Source: Nematostella vectensis
Lineage: Eukaryota; Cnidaria; Anthozoa; Actiniaria; Edwardsiidae
Assembly (NCBI RefSeq): GCF_932526225.1
Contig: NC_064040.1
Location: 11,324,856 to 11,384,855, forward strand
DNA length: 60,000 nt
Reading direction: 5' to 3'
Below are positions 33,363 to 46,500 of the stretch, piece after piece. Under the pieces are notes generated by a model. The model saw only the letters and a list, made by a program, of their open reading frames with translations, did no database searches and was not told the origin of the DNA. Both the position numbers and the translations under genes were made by a program. How positions within the stretch are numbered: the stretch's first letter is position 1; each line of letters begins with the position of its first letter.

Positions 33363-35027
33363 TTTGATATGAATACCAAATTGCAAACATTGCTGAATAA
33401 ATGCTCGTACACCGAGCTGTGTATCGTGCCCACAATGATTATCCGGGAGCCTTTCGGTTGGGCTTTATTCAACGCCCAGAGAATTGTGGAAGCGATCAGT
33501 AGGGGTCCATTCCATTAATTCCAAATGCAAAGCAGTGCGGAACGTAAACAACACTTTTTTAGGGCCTAGTCGTCAAACATAAAAAACGGACAGTGTATAA
33601 GACTGTCAAGTTCATCTAAACTAAAGCTTTCGGCCTTTGACCAATATTAGTCTAGTGTGCGGTCGTCATGCCCTCACAAAATGCAATTGAGCCCCGTTAT
33701 GTGTTGCGTGAAGGGACACACAGGTGCAAAGGGAAAGCGTCAAAACATCGTGTGCGGGACTATTTGTGATGTTTTTGTGTTGTGAGCAAAGGAGAGAAAT
33801 TGTTCTGACACTTTGGGCTTCCCGGGACACTAAAGACCACGCTGGGTTAAAGAACTAAGCTGATAATGTTCCATTGTTATATAATCTAATAAAAGAATAT
33901 CAAAAAAGCTTCCCTAAATTAACCGATAGAAATGAATTCTTTTTCTTACTTGGGCATCCCGGGACATGCTGAAAGCCACAATTTTTCCATCGCTCCACTT
34001 TTATCTATACCAGGGCCGAACCCTTTGGTAAATCCGGTAAAGCAGCCCCTGTCGTGCACTGATTTCAAGTTAACGTCCCAAATTCTTACGCAGTCGTGAC
34101 CAGAGTACAAAATCGTTAATTTCGTTTGCGAATTTAAGGTTACCCCGTGATGCTTTTGTAAGTGTATTTTCAATAATGTGAAATCAACCATATATTTTCG
34201 TTTTCCTTTTCAAAAGACACGTCGTAAACAAAAGTGTTCATAAAAAAAACTTATAACTGGACTCAACTGAACTCGACTTGACCGCTCAACTGGACTGATA
34301 TTTTTGAACATCCCCCTGACTGGTATGTCAGCCTTTATTTAGGGGGGCGTAAGGGGGGTGCGAAAAATAAATAAATAAATAAAAAACTGAAAAACCGCAA
34401 AGCCGCATCACCGCAAACCCTTACATCCCTCACGCGAGCACTTTTGTGTTGAATGGATCTCAATAGGGAATACGAACACTGGTAACGTATCCAACAGAGA
34501 CAAAAATACACACACGCTGCGATAAACTATAGTGCAAATATACATCGTTTTCGAAATCTATACAATAAACAAGACATAGACAATGCTTTATTTTACTAAT
34601 CCATGCAACAAGAACAGCTCAATGAAACAGCAGAGGGTTTTAGCATGTTCAGCCAGCTCCATGTCACAGTAATTAAAATTACAAAGAAGTATGAATTTTA
34701 GTCGTTTACTTGTGCCCCGAAACAACGCCCCTGAGAAGGGTTATCGACAGATAATAACTAAATTTCAAACTTCAAAAAATACCAAGGATAACTATTTAAC
34801 CCAGTATTTTTCATAGCACTCTTTTCTGCATTTGAAAGGCCCTTTATTTTGTGACCACAAAGTAAAGGGTTCAAACCAGCCAACTGTTAATGCATTCGCA
34901 AACATGGAAAACATAAAAAAGCAATATTTGGCGCTCTTGTTGTCGTATCGAGGCTTCTCCATGGCGCGAGCAAAGTCAAATAAATTGAAAGTTTTTGAAC
35001 AAAACTGTCAGGTTTATAGTTTGGTAC

Positions 35028-35150
35028 ACAGGGGGTGCGCAACCCCCCCCCCCCCCCCCCCCCTCCTTGGCCGCTAAAAATCGAGTCATTTCGTATTAAG
35101 GATCGTCAAATACTATCCTCTTTCCATCAGATATCTGTGAGTGAGCAACC
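35028..35150 (-). mobile_element. Poly-G MITE family copy (inverted)
   Basis: Reverse complement of the family seen at 7976-8112: ATAGTATTTGACGATCCTTA, GAAATGACTCG, a run of about 22 C (plus strand) and GTGCGCAACCC next to ACACAGGGGG. It is absent from copy 1 of the segmental duplication, so it inserted afterwards. Confidence 0.7.
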
Positions 35151-35475
35151 GCCTGAGCAAATCCTGGGAACGCGCCTGGTGTTCATTACACATAATTATA
35201 AAGGCGACTCGGATCCACTGTAAACAAGAATTAATTACAGCTATGTTTAAGCGAATTTGTAATGGCCTGATTGATTATGCAACATTTGATCGGTTTTACT
35301 TATTTGGTTGTTTAGTTTTTGAGATGAGGCAATTCGATCGTTTTCACTTGTTAAGTTTTAGCATAGGGTCAGGTCACTGAGGGTATACACACCGAATCGA
35401 TCGTCATATACATCTACCAAGTGCCCAGTAAAGCATAAAAGTTCATAACAAGTCCAAATGAATTTCAATCCGTAC

Positions 35476-35524
35476 CTGAAATGATTGCCAGAATCTGTAG
35501 CTGTCGGGGGGAAGCCATCTTCAT
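35476..35524 (-). CDS. Second copy of the signal-peptide exon of the cysteine-rich gene
   Basis: Reads MKMASPRQLQILAIIS plus one base, then a GTACGG donor in the same phase as the exon at 33320-33362 (MAFPRPLQILAIIS, GTATAG). The reading frame, hydrophobic core QILAIIS and donor are all kept. Differences cluster in the N-terminal five residues. It could be an alternative first exon splicing to 31436, or the remains of a duplicated gene; no further downstream exon copies are seen between the two. Confidence 0.6.
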
Positions 35525-36885
35525 ACCAGTTCCGATAAAACGAATTTCTATCTGTTTTGAATAGTTGTTCGTACGCTGTGTATCTGGCATACAATGATTA
35601 ACCGGGAGTCTTTAGTTGGGCTTTATTCACACCCACGGAATTGTGGGAATGAACTGTGGAAGTCAATTCCGTTAATTCTAAATGCAAAGCAGTGCGGAAC
35701 GTAAACAACAAAGAGCCTAGTCGTTCCACATGAAAAAGAAACATACAGTGTCCCCAGGCTGTCAAGCTAAGCTAAGCTTATTAAAGCCTTTCGCCTCAAA
35801 GACAAACGTGACCTTTTCACGAAATGAGCCAGGCGCGTACCCTTATAAAAAAAATACCCCCTTTTTTACCACCCTGCGCACCCCCCCCCCCCCCCCCCCC
35901 CTACGCGTTTGTGAGCCTTGGTGTTGTGTTATACACAGCGGTTGAATAGGAGACAAGCATTGCGTGCGGCACTTGTTGTGATATTTGTGCATTGTGCAAA
36001 AAGAAGTCAAATAAGCAGAAATCTTTCTGATACTTAGGGCTTCACGGGACACTGTAGACCAATGCTGGTTAAATAATGAGGGTGATACAAAGTTTTCCTA
36101 CTCAAAGATGTGCGGATTGCATCTTAGAGATGCTAGTGGGTATCAGGTGGTTTCGCCGACAAACCATTTCGCCGATAACAGTGGTTGTCTCGCCGACACG
36201 CTTTTATCGCTAGTGTAGTTTTATTGCTAGTGTATTACCTGTATTACGAGAAATGATTTCTATGGTTGTATCTCTATCGGGATGATTTTTGAACACATGC
36301 TCACAAAAAAGTAGGGATGTGTTTTCAGCTGTTGGTTTGGAGTATTGAAGCACCGTAAAGTTTGCTATGTGAGTACGAGAAAAATACCAATTTTACGCAT
36401 TCAGGGTTCCTTAGAAATTTATGAGCTAAAAAATAAATACAATTTTCCATCCATCCACATGTTTTATATATTGGTGCCCCCCCCCCCCTGCTTTGATAAA
36501 TCCTGTAAGCACCCCCTGTCGTGTACTGTTTCAGGGAGCTAACGTTCTAAATTCTTACTCAGTCGTTGCGCACTGGGCGCGCGAGTCTTCCCCGTCCGCC
36601 GAAATGGGTATTACCCTACTCGAATCACCGAATTCTCCACACTTTCCAAAAATTAAACCCTCCACTCAGCAATAATAACTTTTCGAGAGGAAACAGCCGA
36701 AAACTCTCCGAAATTCATAAGCAACAAAATTCTTCCAGACTAATTTGGTAAAGAAACAATGCTGTTTATTTAAGCTCATAATTCAGATATCATCAAAATA
36801 CTAAACGCCAAATCTTCAAACAAACCATAAAAAATGTTTTCCACAGGCAATCTTTGTATCCCATGATCCACCTCGGTGGTAGACA

Positions 36886-37029
36886 TGACGTCATTACCAA
36901 ACAAAAACACGACGAAATAGGAAACATGGCGGCCGACAGGGGAATCCAAAGCCCTGCCAGAACTTTTCCGCTTTCTAATTTAGATTTTAGTACTGTCGCC
37001 GCCAGGATAGTGTAGTTTTAATCTCAAAT
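36886..37029 (+). promoter_or_regulatory. ATG2: ATG2 promoter and 5' UTR region
   Basis: No TATA box. A perfect CRE palindrome TGACGTCA lies at 36886-36893, and AAACATGGCGGCCG at 36922-36935 matches the YY1-type core-promoter motif that often overlaps transcription starts. The ATG2 initiation codon follows at 37030 in the context CAAATATGC, which is not a strong Kozak sequence. The ATG in the YY1-like motif is out of frame. Binding of either factor is inferred. Confidence 0.5.
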
Positions 37030-40000
37030 ATGCCTTGGTACTTTCCTTGGTCCGATTTTATCAAGAAAAGGGCCTGTAGGTACCTTTTACAACACTATTT
37101 AGGCAATTTTCTGCAAGAGAAACTGACCCTCGAACAGCTAACTGTAGACTTGTACAATGGAACCGGCCGAGTTGAGAACGTTCCGTTGGATGTTTGGGTA
37201 AGATACCGATTCAGATGAATGTGGCCTTCTCATCTAAGGTTTTAATTGAAAGCATTCCCCTCACGAAGCCGAAGTTTGAGGTCATGTATTGTAATCGCAA
37301 TAGGTGATATGATATTATCCCAAAAAAGTAAAGCTTTTACTATGCGCTTTCAGATTCAACAAAAACATTTTCGGTTTGGTGGCAGTTAATGTCCCAACTA
37401 TTGTTTACTCTGAACTGACATTGTCTTATTTGTTTTTCTGTGTCTACACTGATGTTTATTTCAGTCTGTCTCTTCCATACATTTAATTGCTGAATTAGCA
37501 TATTATTCAATCTGTCCACCAACCTTTGTACTTTAAACGTTTTCTTTTTACAAATACATGTCATAAGCATATTATAAATGTGGGGTCCGTTTATACCTTT
37601 ATCAGTCTATTTTTTATAGAGTATCTCCTAAATACATCTTTGATACCCACAACATTGTACCTGTATATTTATTGCTTTTTGTTTTTCCAAGAAATTTTTT
37701 TACTGGAAATGGTGAATGGAGCATTCACTTAATTTAATTATATAGATATTTAGATAGCAGCAAAATATTGCTATGTCTGGATAACCTCTTTTTTATATAT
37801 ATTCTGAATTTTATGGACACACTTAAAAACATTTTCAGCCTTGAAATGCTCCAAAAATAAGAATGGCCCTGAAAATTACTTGATCTTAAAAAAAGGAATG
37901 TATTGATTAACCATTATTTGGCATTGATGATTTTTCAGTCTGTCAATGAGATGCTTGAGAGTAGTGGCATGCCGTTTGAGATTATAGATGGCTACATTCA
38001 CAGGATCTCAGTTTCTGTGCCATGGTCGGCACTTTTGAGTGACAGCTGCTGTATGGACATACAAGGACTGGAGCTAACTCTGGCAATGAGGCAGAGAGCA
38101 GATTCCACAGGTACTGTACATTGGGTGGTGAGACACTATGAGGCTCAAACTTGGCTTGTCTGTCTGTCCTTCCATTCGGTTTTTTGTCTTTTCATCTGTC
38201 TGTCCCTGCTAATGAATTTTTGTGTATAGCCATCTTTTTATCTTACCGGTTTAATAAGAAATGCTACAGACAAGATTAGAATAACTCAGTATAGTAGGCG
38301 TGGTGGAAATAAGGCCCGATTCATATATCGCTCTCCTGCTGTGCCGAATCTAATATTTATATCAACACAAATACATGTTATGTAAGTGTTTGTTCAGATG
38401 TTGGACAAAATAAATCATGCCCAATAGTTAGCATGTAATAAAAGTTGACATGACAGGCCTGTAGCCAGGGGTATTCGGTAGATTTGGAAGAACCACCCCA
38501 CTAGACTGGAAGGTTCGCTCTTTATGAAGGACAATTTAGTACCACAGCAAGCTAGGGAGAGCTATCTCCCTAGCTTGAGAAAAGGTCTCCTAAACGAAAC
38601 TCCCGCTCAAAATCCTGGCTACTGGCCTACATGATGCACATTTTCTGTTACACGAAATACATAAAAAATATGGAATTGGATTTGGCACATGAAAAGCTTG
38701 AAGTTTTAATTGGTGTCGTACTTTTGCTATGAATTGGTGCAGCCACACTTAGTGCTGTTGCTAAACATTTGGCACTGCAGAAGTGTGATGTATGAATCAG
38801 GCCTTACAAGGATATATATCTCAACATGTTTGAAATTGTATGTTGTATGCTCTGTGAAAACAGAGTAACTGCACTCACTGATGTTTTCAGCATTAGCCAT
38901 TTTCTACTTCCATCTACCACAACCCTCTAACGTACTGCCCTTTTCTGTTCATCTTTCTGTTTTTATAATCTGTGCATGTGGAATATTCCAGGTAGCATGA
39001 CTGAGTCCATGATCTTTAACAACATGACGACCAGCATGGAGCTAGCTCAGGAGTGTCTGCGCCAAGCTCCCTCCCCTGGTGAAGAGCAAGCTGAAGCCAC
39101 ACAACAGTTTGAGGGCCTGGAGTCTTTTGCACAAACCATAGAGTCAGGTTAGAGTGCCAGTTCTTCGCCTAGCTCCTCTAAGTTGGCCTGATTCCGGAGT
39201 CTGACTATTTATTAGGGGGAGGGGAAGCATGTTGAGGGGAAAGATGGGGAAGGCAACCTCAAGAAGATGGTGCATCATTCTCATGATCGCAGATTCAGTA
39301 GGGTCATCATGCATTTTGTTCTCCGAAAGCAAGGGGCGGATCCTGGAGTTCCAAAAGGATGGGGGGGGAGGGGCAAAAAGTCTGAAAATAAGGGGGGACT
39401 CGGCCCACCCCTAGATCCGCCCCTGCGAAGAATTCATTCCCTTGTACTCTCATGGGATTTAGCTACAAACTTCTAGTCTTTTTTCACTTGGTTGCTCAAG
39501 GAAAAACCCCTCCCCCAACCTCCACCACTGGGGATCTTGATACTTCATGCCTTTAAGCTCCACCCCTGGGGATCTTGATACTACCCATGCCTTGAAGGAT
39601 AAATATAATGTGTATATCCTCAAGTAAGGTGTTTCTATTTGCTTCCTCAGTGCTTGCAAGGATCAAGCTGGCCTTTGCTGACACGGTCATCAGGATAGAA
39701 CACTTACCCAAAGACACTAAAAGTGGAATTGGCCTAGAGCTACACATTAAAAGGTGACTAGGGCAGTTTTTTAGTTAGCGATGATGGATAGAGCATGATA
39801 ACTATGATGATAAGTGGGTTTTAGAATGTCATATTGGGATTATGATGAAGTTGATGTTAGCTGACCTTTTTTTCACCAAAAAAATTAATATTATCTGAAA
39901 GCAAACCGCAACAAGGAGACTTTTTTGGTTTGGAGGGTAAATCTCCCAAAAGCCTCCTAGTTTTTACTTAAATGAGAAATAAAGCTGAACAATAAAATGA

Positions 40001-40578
40001 GTGATGCTTATAAAGTATGGTGGTGGTGATGATGATGATATTATTTGGGATGGAGAAAAGTATACTCAGCAGTGATGATTTTTAGAGAAGAAATACCTCA
40101 GTTCTCTACATTTGGGGGCTGTTTAGGCTAATGATTGTCATGGTAATAATGACAGTATTTGTTGATAATACTGTTCTATTCTTATTTCAGGATTGATTAC
40201 TCTGATCTCTCTACTGAGCTTGCTGAAGGAGACAACCAGTACAAACCAAAAAGTGTCTATGAGCCTGCTGCATTTGCTTATAAAAACCTCAAGATCTATG
40301 GCATCTCGGCCTACCTCGATGAATTCCATGAAACTGCTAGAACAGTCCCCTCAACTATTGGCCACAGGTCCCCTGACTCTCCTCCCCCCTCTCCTAACAG
40401 TGGGGCTAGCTCACCCCCCATCAGCCTTGGTTCTATGGGTAACCTCGCTAACGAACTGTATGACAAGTCAAAGCTCTCACAGACCAGCCTTCTGCCTGCA
40501 ATACAGATTGCAAACTTTGCCGGTAACCAGGAAGTGAAGCTAAGAGTTAAGCAGAACTCAGCAATACCAGGGACTAAG
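37030..40578 (+). CDS. ATG2: ATG2 exons 1-5 (N-terminal chorein region)
   Basis: Exons 37030-37197, 37939-38110, 38992-39147, 39651-39753 and 40191-40578. Residues 1-329. The N-terminus (WSDFIKKRACRYLLQHYLG, then LTLEQLTVDLYNGTGRVENV) is the chorein_N domain, which contacts the ER and starts the lipid groove. IHRISVSVPWSALLSDSCC and GLELTLAMRQRAD match the family order. The Ser/Pro-rich insert SPDSPPPSPNSGASSPP in exon 5 is a disordered loop. Introns 2 and 3 hold small MITEs (38454-38628, 39330-39424). Confidence 0.95.
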
Positions 40579-43500
40579 GTACTGTACACTGTAGAGTCAA
40601 GCACATAGTACACTTATTTCAAATAAGGTTGCACTCGGGGAAGGGTCAGTACGCAGCTCTTACAAGCTGCAATTTGATTGGGCAAATGAACAATATCCGC
40701 ACCTCAACACAAAGAACGACAAGAATAGAGACAAAAGAACTCCTTTGTAGGACAAAGATAATTGGAGACAAAGCAGCTGCGTACTTAATCTCGCGGAATC
40801 CATGTATTGTAACCAGCAGTGCTTCATGGGTATCAAATAAATCAGAAAATAAGTAAAAACCAGGATAAGAAAGTTTTAAACATTTTTATTTACGTACTTC
40901 TAAATGTTCAAATGGCAGACAGAGACCTGGATTCATCCATATGTCAACCATGAACCACTACGGGTTAGGTTACATTGATTCTCAGGTGCAATCTTAATTG
41001 AAAGAGAAAGTCGAGCATAGGAACTCCAAACATTTGAAAAAAATAGTGTATGCTCGACAAAGTGCTTGGCGACTTTATAGACAACCATGAACAAAGCACT
41101 ATACATAATATAAAAGATATGACGCTAAAAACAAGATATGATTCATATATTTTATGTGACAAAACATGACTATCAATTTTGAATATAAAATGTGGACGGT
41201 AGACACGTTTTTTTTAAATTATGACAAAATTTATGTTGGAAGTTTTAATTGGTCTAGTTTAGAATATTAAGAATGTATCAACTCTAAGATTGTGGCAAAG
41301 TTGAGCTGTTCCTTGCTATAACCTAAAAACATGACTCTCTTCTACCTCCCACCTTATTCAGTTTAATCATATATTTGTATGAGAACCAAAGGAAACATGC
41401 GCTTTTCCCTGTACAAATCATTGATTTATCTATTTTATTGTAGTTTTTTATTTATGTCCCAGATTGATGTAGAGTGCTTCCTGGGCACATTAAATCTTTT
41501 CCTGGCACCCAGACAAGTTCATTTACTGCTGGAATTAGCCAGTGGCCTCTCTGTAGCAGGTAAGTTAAAAATCTTATGATATATTTTAACAAAGATACAC
41601 TTATCAGTCGTGTGCTAACCACTTTCCGATCCAAATACATAATTCATAAATCTAAATACGCATAGAATGAATGGGACTGAGGAACAGAAACTTGTAAGCC
41701 AACATACTGTGTGATCAGTCAAGTTCATGGTTGAGAATAAGAAAGACACTCCCTGTCACGAATTGACCCTGTGAGAGGCACATGCAATGCGGTAACACAC
41801 TGCACCATCTTTGATCACAATCATCCTTTCTAACTTGTTCAACTTCTTATAAGATCTTCTTTGCTTAGAATAACCTTGCCAATAATAAATTGTCTCAAAT
41901 GATATTTCCATAGATTCCACCTCAACACCAGAAGAGAAGAAAAAGACTGTGAATAAACCAATGGGGCCTGATGACTTCAAGCGGATAGAGGAGGACTTGC
42001 AGAACCAGCTGACCTCCAAGAGACACACAAGTAGACAGAATGAGGGTCAGAACAGGGTAGACTCATGGAACTTTAGCTTTGAATCATCAAGCACTGTGGA
42101 GAACTCTACCAATCTCTCATCTGGGGCAGACTATGACAGGTATTTATTGCACAACGAAACAAGGGTGGTGGATTGGGGATGGATTGTACGGAACGCATGC
42201 CACCAAATAAATAGAATGAATAAAGAGGCTATGCTCATGTTATTAGTATACTGAATCTCTTGCCTTGAACAGAATTTGATGGTTTTGAATGGAAAGAAAT
42301 GAAATGAAAACTAGGCAGGTAGAAATACTGCTAGGCGTGGTTTATCACAAATGATAAAACTAGATGCTCAAAGAGTAGCAGTGAATTGTGTCAATTGAAC
42401 CTAGTCAAAAGCACTAGGAAAGCAGCTTTAGATCTCACGCCGCCTTCCCTGTCAAAAAAATCTACGTCACTATTTGACTTTTGCTGTAGTGCGCTGTCAC
42501 TCAATATGCTCTTGACCAATCACAGCCCAAAGCAAGGCCTTTCTGATAGCGGGGCATTTGGGGAGTACAAGATCCGCCATGTGGATTTCCACTATAAACT
42601 GAAAATTCTTCTTTTTATAGACCGAAATTCTTAGATTGTTCATTGCTCCCTAGAGTGACAGGGTTGGGTGACACCCTGTCTGTTGCCTTAATGGGCTCTC
42701 TGTTTAGTGTACTTAATGATGAAGAAAATATGGACTTAGTAACTATTTTTTATGAGGGGCTATTGTTACTCCAATGTAACATTATGGGACGACATCATGT
42801 CACCTTCACTAATATATGGGCTTTTTTAAGTGTCCTGGATGATGAAGAGGAGAAGTTCTACTCCATGCCCTCTGCTGGCTGCCAATGGGCTCAAGACATC
42901 TTGCCGCCTTTGGAAGAGCCTCAACTCCCAGAGGATATGCTTGGCTTCAAGAAACCATCAGGATCCTACATCAGCCAGGGGCTAGGAACCCTCCCCAAGC
43001 TTGGTCCCTCAGGTGGGGTAGGGTAGGGTAGGGTAGGGTAGGGTAGGGTAGGGTAGGGTAGTATTTAGTGGTGTTGGTTCCTGTACCTGAGAAACTGCGA
43101 CATCTCATTTGTAATCCTAGGGTACTCTAGTGTGTAGGGGCGTTGGTCTCTGTACCTGGGGACCTGCCACTGCTCAGTGTTCGGTGGTATAGCCTAAAGT
43201 GGTACCTTCCAATGTACCCAATGTCATCCCCAAGCTTGGTCCATCATCAGTAATTGTTATCGTTTTTTTATTATAGGGCAGAGTCTTACTCAAGCAGCCA
43301 GTAGCGTCTTTCTAAGCAGTCAAGCAACAAGTCAAGGCTCTGTACCTAGTAAGCTCTTTTTTTTTTGGTTGCAGTTGTTTGCTCTCTAGTACATGTGCCT
43401 TTCACTACTGGTTTCCGAATTCCGATTCTAACGTGATTTGAATTGTGTTTTTTTTTATTGTGTAATTTACAGGTAAGCCAGCCAGCATTTCCCCTTTGTC

Positions 43501-46500
43501 GCCTGTTAACCCTGGCCTCGCAGGTATCGCCGCTCTGGATGACCCCTACCCCGAAGCCATGCGTCTCAAACTCAAGCTAAGCAGCGCAGCTATCACCGTC
43601 CTCCATGTCGACCCAGTACTCTCACCTGTCACTGACCACAGGGCTCCCGATGACGTCGATAACATGTCGTCCAGTCACCCTTTGCTTCAGATGGCCGAGG
43701 GTTATTTTCATGCCCTGGGCACGTATGTGTTCGGAGGGAAGGATTTTGAGGGGATGAAGGATCGGCTTGTGGACGCTTGCCCAAATGACCACCTCAGGTA
43801 AGGACAAGAAAACAGGCTACTAACCCTAAGCCTGGTCCCTGGCTCTCTGACCAGGTTTCCTGTGGTAAGATATTTGACGTCACAGGAAAAGGTCGTCGCA
43901 GACCTCACGCTTTCTTACTACTTATTTACGAGCTCAGAAGCCCGTTAAGTATGCCATGTGGTGGAGCGTATTTGGGCTTGTCTGTCTGGCGATGAGATAA
44001 TTTTGTCTTCCATTTCATGCTCATTTGGTAAGAGCAGATGTGCGATGTCTAAACGTATGGTCTAAATTTTGAAAGGCTTTAAATTTGTTCACATGTCCTA
44101 TCCATAACAGCAAAATTGTGCTATGACTTTTTTTTATAAGATAACATCTATCTGATGGCAACGCTTCAATTAAACCCCTTTAAAATGTGGAGGTATTTAG
44201 ATAACCTTAGAGTTAATTGCCACCGTCTCTTAACGGTGTCCACTCAAAAGAGGTAACAATTACAGTGTTTGAGTGGCCGAGGTTCTACCATTTGATGACG
44301 ATTGATGTGGTTGATAAAGTTTAATATTACCGCACATGCTCTCATGGTTATTTCGGCTGACAGGTGCATCGTGGCGCCGTTCAGTTTGGAGTTGGAGCGG
44401 AGCGCGACCAGCATGCACCAGACCTTCACTAGCGAGGTGACCGTGGGAAGGTTGGAACTACTGGAATACCTGTTTGACCGGTCATCGACCAATAGCACGC
44501 CGTCATCGCCATACGCCACGACTCAGGTAAGGAGCTACGTGCGCGCCTTGATTTGATCCGCAGGGAGATGTGTAAACTATAGCGACCTTAAACAAACTCA
44601 ACGCGAACACAATAGACCGTTGCGCGCGCGTTCAAAATGCCAGAGATTGGCGGGCCACAGCTGATCCAACATGCGGACAGAAGGGAATGTAACTCCTAAA
44701 CTTCGCGAAAGTAGCACTCTGGTAGTATTTTCTATAGCTTTGTCTGTAAAGTCCACTTCGTACGACATTTAAGATCAGCTGTGGCCCGTCAGTCTGTGTA
44801 ATTTTTGATGCGCGCGCAACATCGTGGAAACGGTCTATAAACCAAAATTTTGGTGGAGTTACATTGCGACGCGCGCCGTGGCCATCTGGCCATCTTTACA
44901 ATTTTTTGAGAAACAAACTAACCCCAAAAGTATGCAAGAAACGTACTATCTGATTAGTATTAACTAGCCAACTGGCCGCTAGCCACCGCTAGCCAACGCG
45001 CGTGGCAAAAAGTACATTTTTAGTGCGCATCAGAACACGACGGGATCCTCAGCTATGAAGTTTGCGTCACTCAAAACTGTAGTTATCGCGTGCTGAATGG
45101 CTAACTTTCTTTAAAACTTTGCCTCGTGGCAACTGTATCACGCGTCGCACTATAACCATCCCCTCAGGTCTTAATTGAATACTTAAATCTCAGTGACTTT
45201 TTACGTTAATCGTGTTGCGTGTTGCCGTCCCCATGATAGCGCTGTTTGTACGTGAAAAATTATGGCGTTTCTAACCAAATGAACTGCGTTATTTGACTTG
45301 AATGGCTCTGTTTCCAGTTGTTGCACTTCACGGCACAGGAGGATTCAAGGAATGCATTCTTCAGCATGGCCGCACCCAAGCCATGTCTGCGCGCAAAGTA
45401 TAAAAACACGCAGAGAACGGCCTCACCGGTAAGACATGCCTTCCTGGCTTGGTGTACTTCACGCGTACGCAAGATCAAAACAAAACGTTCTCGTATAGTT
45501 CTCCTAATCGCATGGTTTGGACGTACACACACTAACAGCAAGGCGTTGTATCGCGTCTCAACGTCTTATAAAGGCTTGATGTAGCATGCAACGTGAAAGA
45601 TATTTCCTAGTTTAGCCACCTCCAAAATCATTGTAGCGCGCGCGCGCGTCAAATCTTGCATGTAGCAGCAAAGATATGTTTCTTGGATAGTTGAGAAACA
45701 TTTTCGTGCCGCGCGCTACATGTTTTTGGTGGTGGCTAAACTAGGAATCATTTAGGAGACATGTCGCTCGCTACATGTTTTTGGTGGTGGCTAAAATAGG
45801 AATCATTTAGGAGACATGTCGCACGCTACATGTTTTTGGTGGTGGCTAAACTTGGAATAATTAAGGAGACATGTCGCGCGCTTCATGTTTTTGGCGGTGG
45901 CTAAACTAAGAATCATTTAGGAGACATGTCGCGCGCTACATGTTTTTGGTGGTGGCTAAACTAGGAATCATTTAGGAAACATGTCGCGCTCCTAGTTCAT
46001 GCCTATAAAAAAGTTTTATTAGGTCGCTGATTATTAGGTCAGCTTGATAACGAATTTATTCGTGCCGCTACAGGGGGTGATTCAAACGCGTAACCCCATC
46101 CTGCCGAAGACGGAGCTGAGCCTGGAGCTGGGCAAGCTGTGCTCCGAGGTGGATATCACGATTATTGACCGGCTCGCAGCAATTATCTACCCGGAATCAC
46201 TCTACTCGACCCAGTCCCCGACCCAGCACTCGCGCATGTTCAAGTCCCTAAACCCGACTTCTTACGTGAGTATGCGGTCATCGGTATAACTTACCTCTTC
46301 CCTTTCCTTAGACGCAGAGAGTTTTTCTGGGTGGACTGGATGGTACATTCGGGGCGCTAAGAGGCAAAAGTGATTAGAAGAAATTACACAGTTGTTTTTT
46401 GGGGATATGAGGGGAAATACAGATAGTATAGCGAAACAAGTCAATCTTATCTGATTCATTAGAAAAAAAAATACAGCAAAAGTTAAAGATGTAAAAATAG

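Larger units (their letters stand above)
32620..36572. repeat. Tandem segmental duplication (copies about 32620-34105 and 34430-36572)
   Basis: Colinear matches run through both copies: CTCAATAGG...CTGGTAAC, ATACATCGTTTTC, AACAAGACAT, CCGAAACAACGCCCCTGA, AACCAGCCAACT..., CCTGAAATGATTGCCAGAAT, GCAAAGCAGTGCGGAACGT, CCTGTCGTG.ACTG and AAATTCTTAC.CAGTCG. Copy 2 is longer because of insertions, including two elements with C/G runs at about 35041 and 35880. The duplication contains the signal-peptide exon of the minus-strand gene and stops next to the ATG2 promoter. Confidence 0.85.

Noticed and set aside
33946-34191. 81-codon minus-strand frame upstream of the cysteine-rich gene
   Set aside because: The matching region of the duplicated copy (36497-36572) has a stop and frame changes, with no sign of coding constraint.
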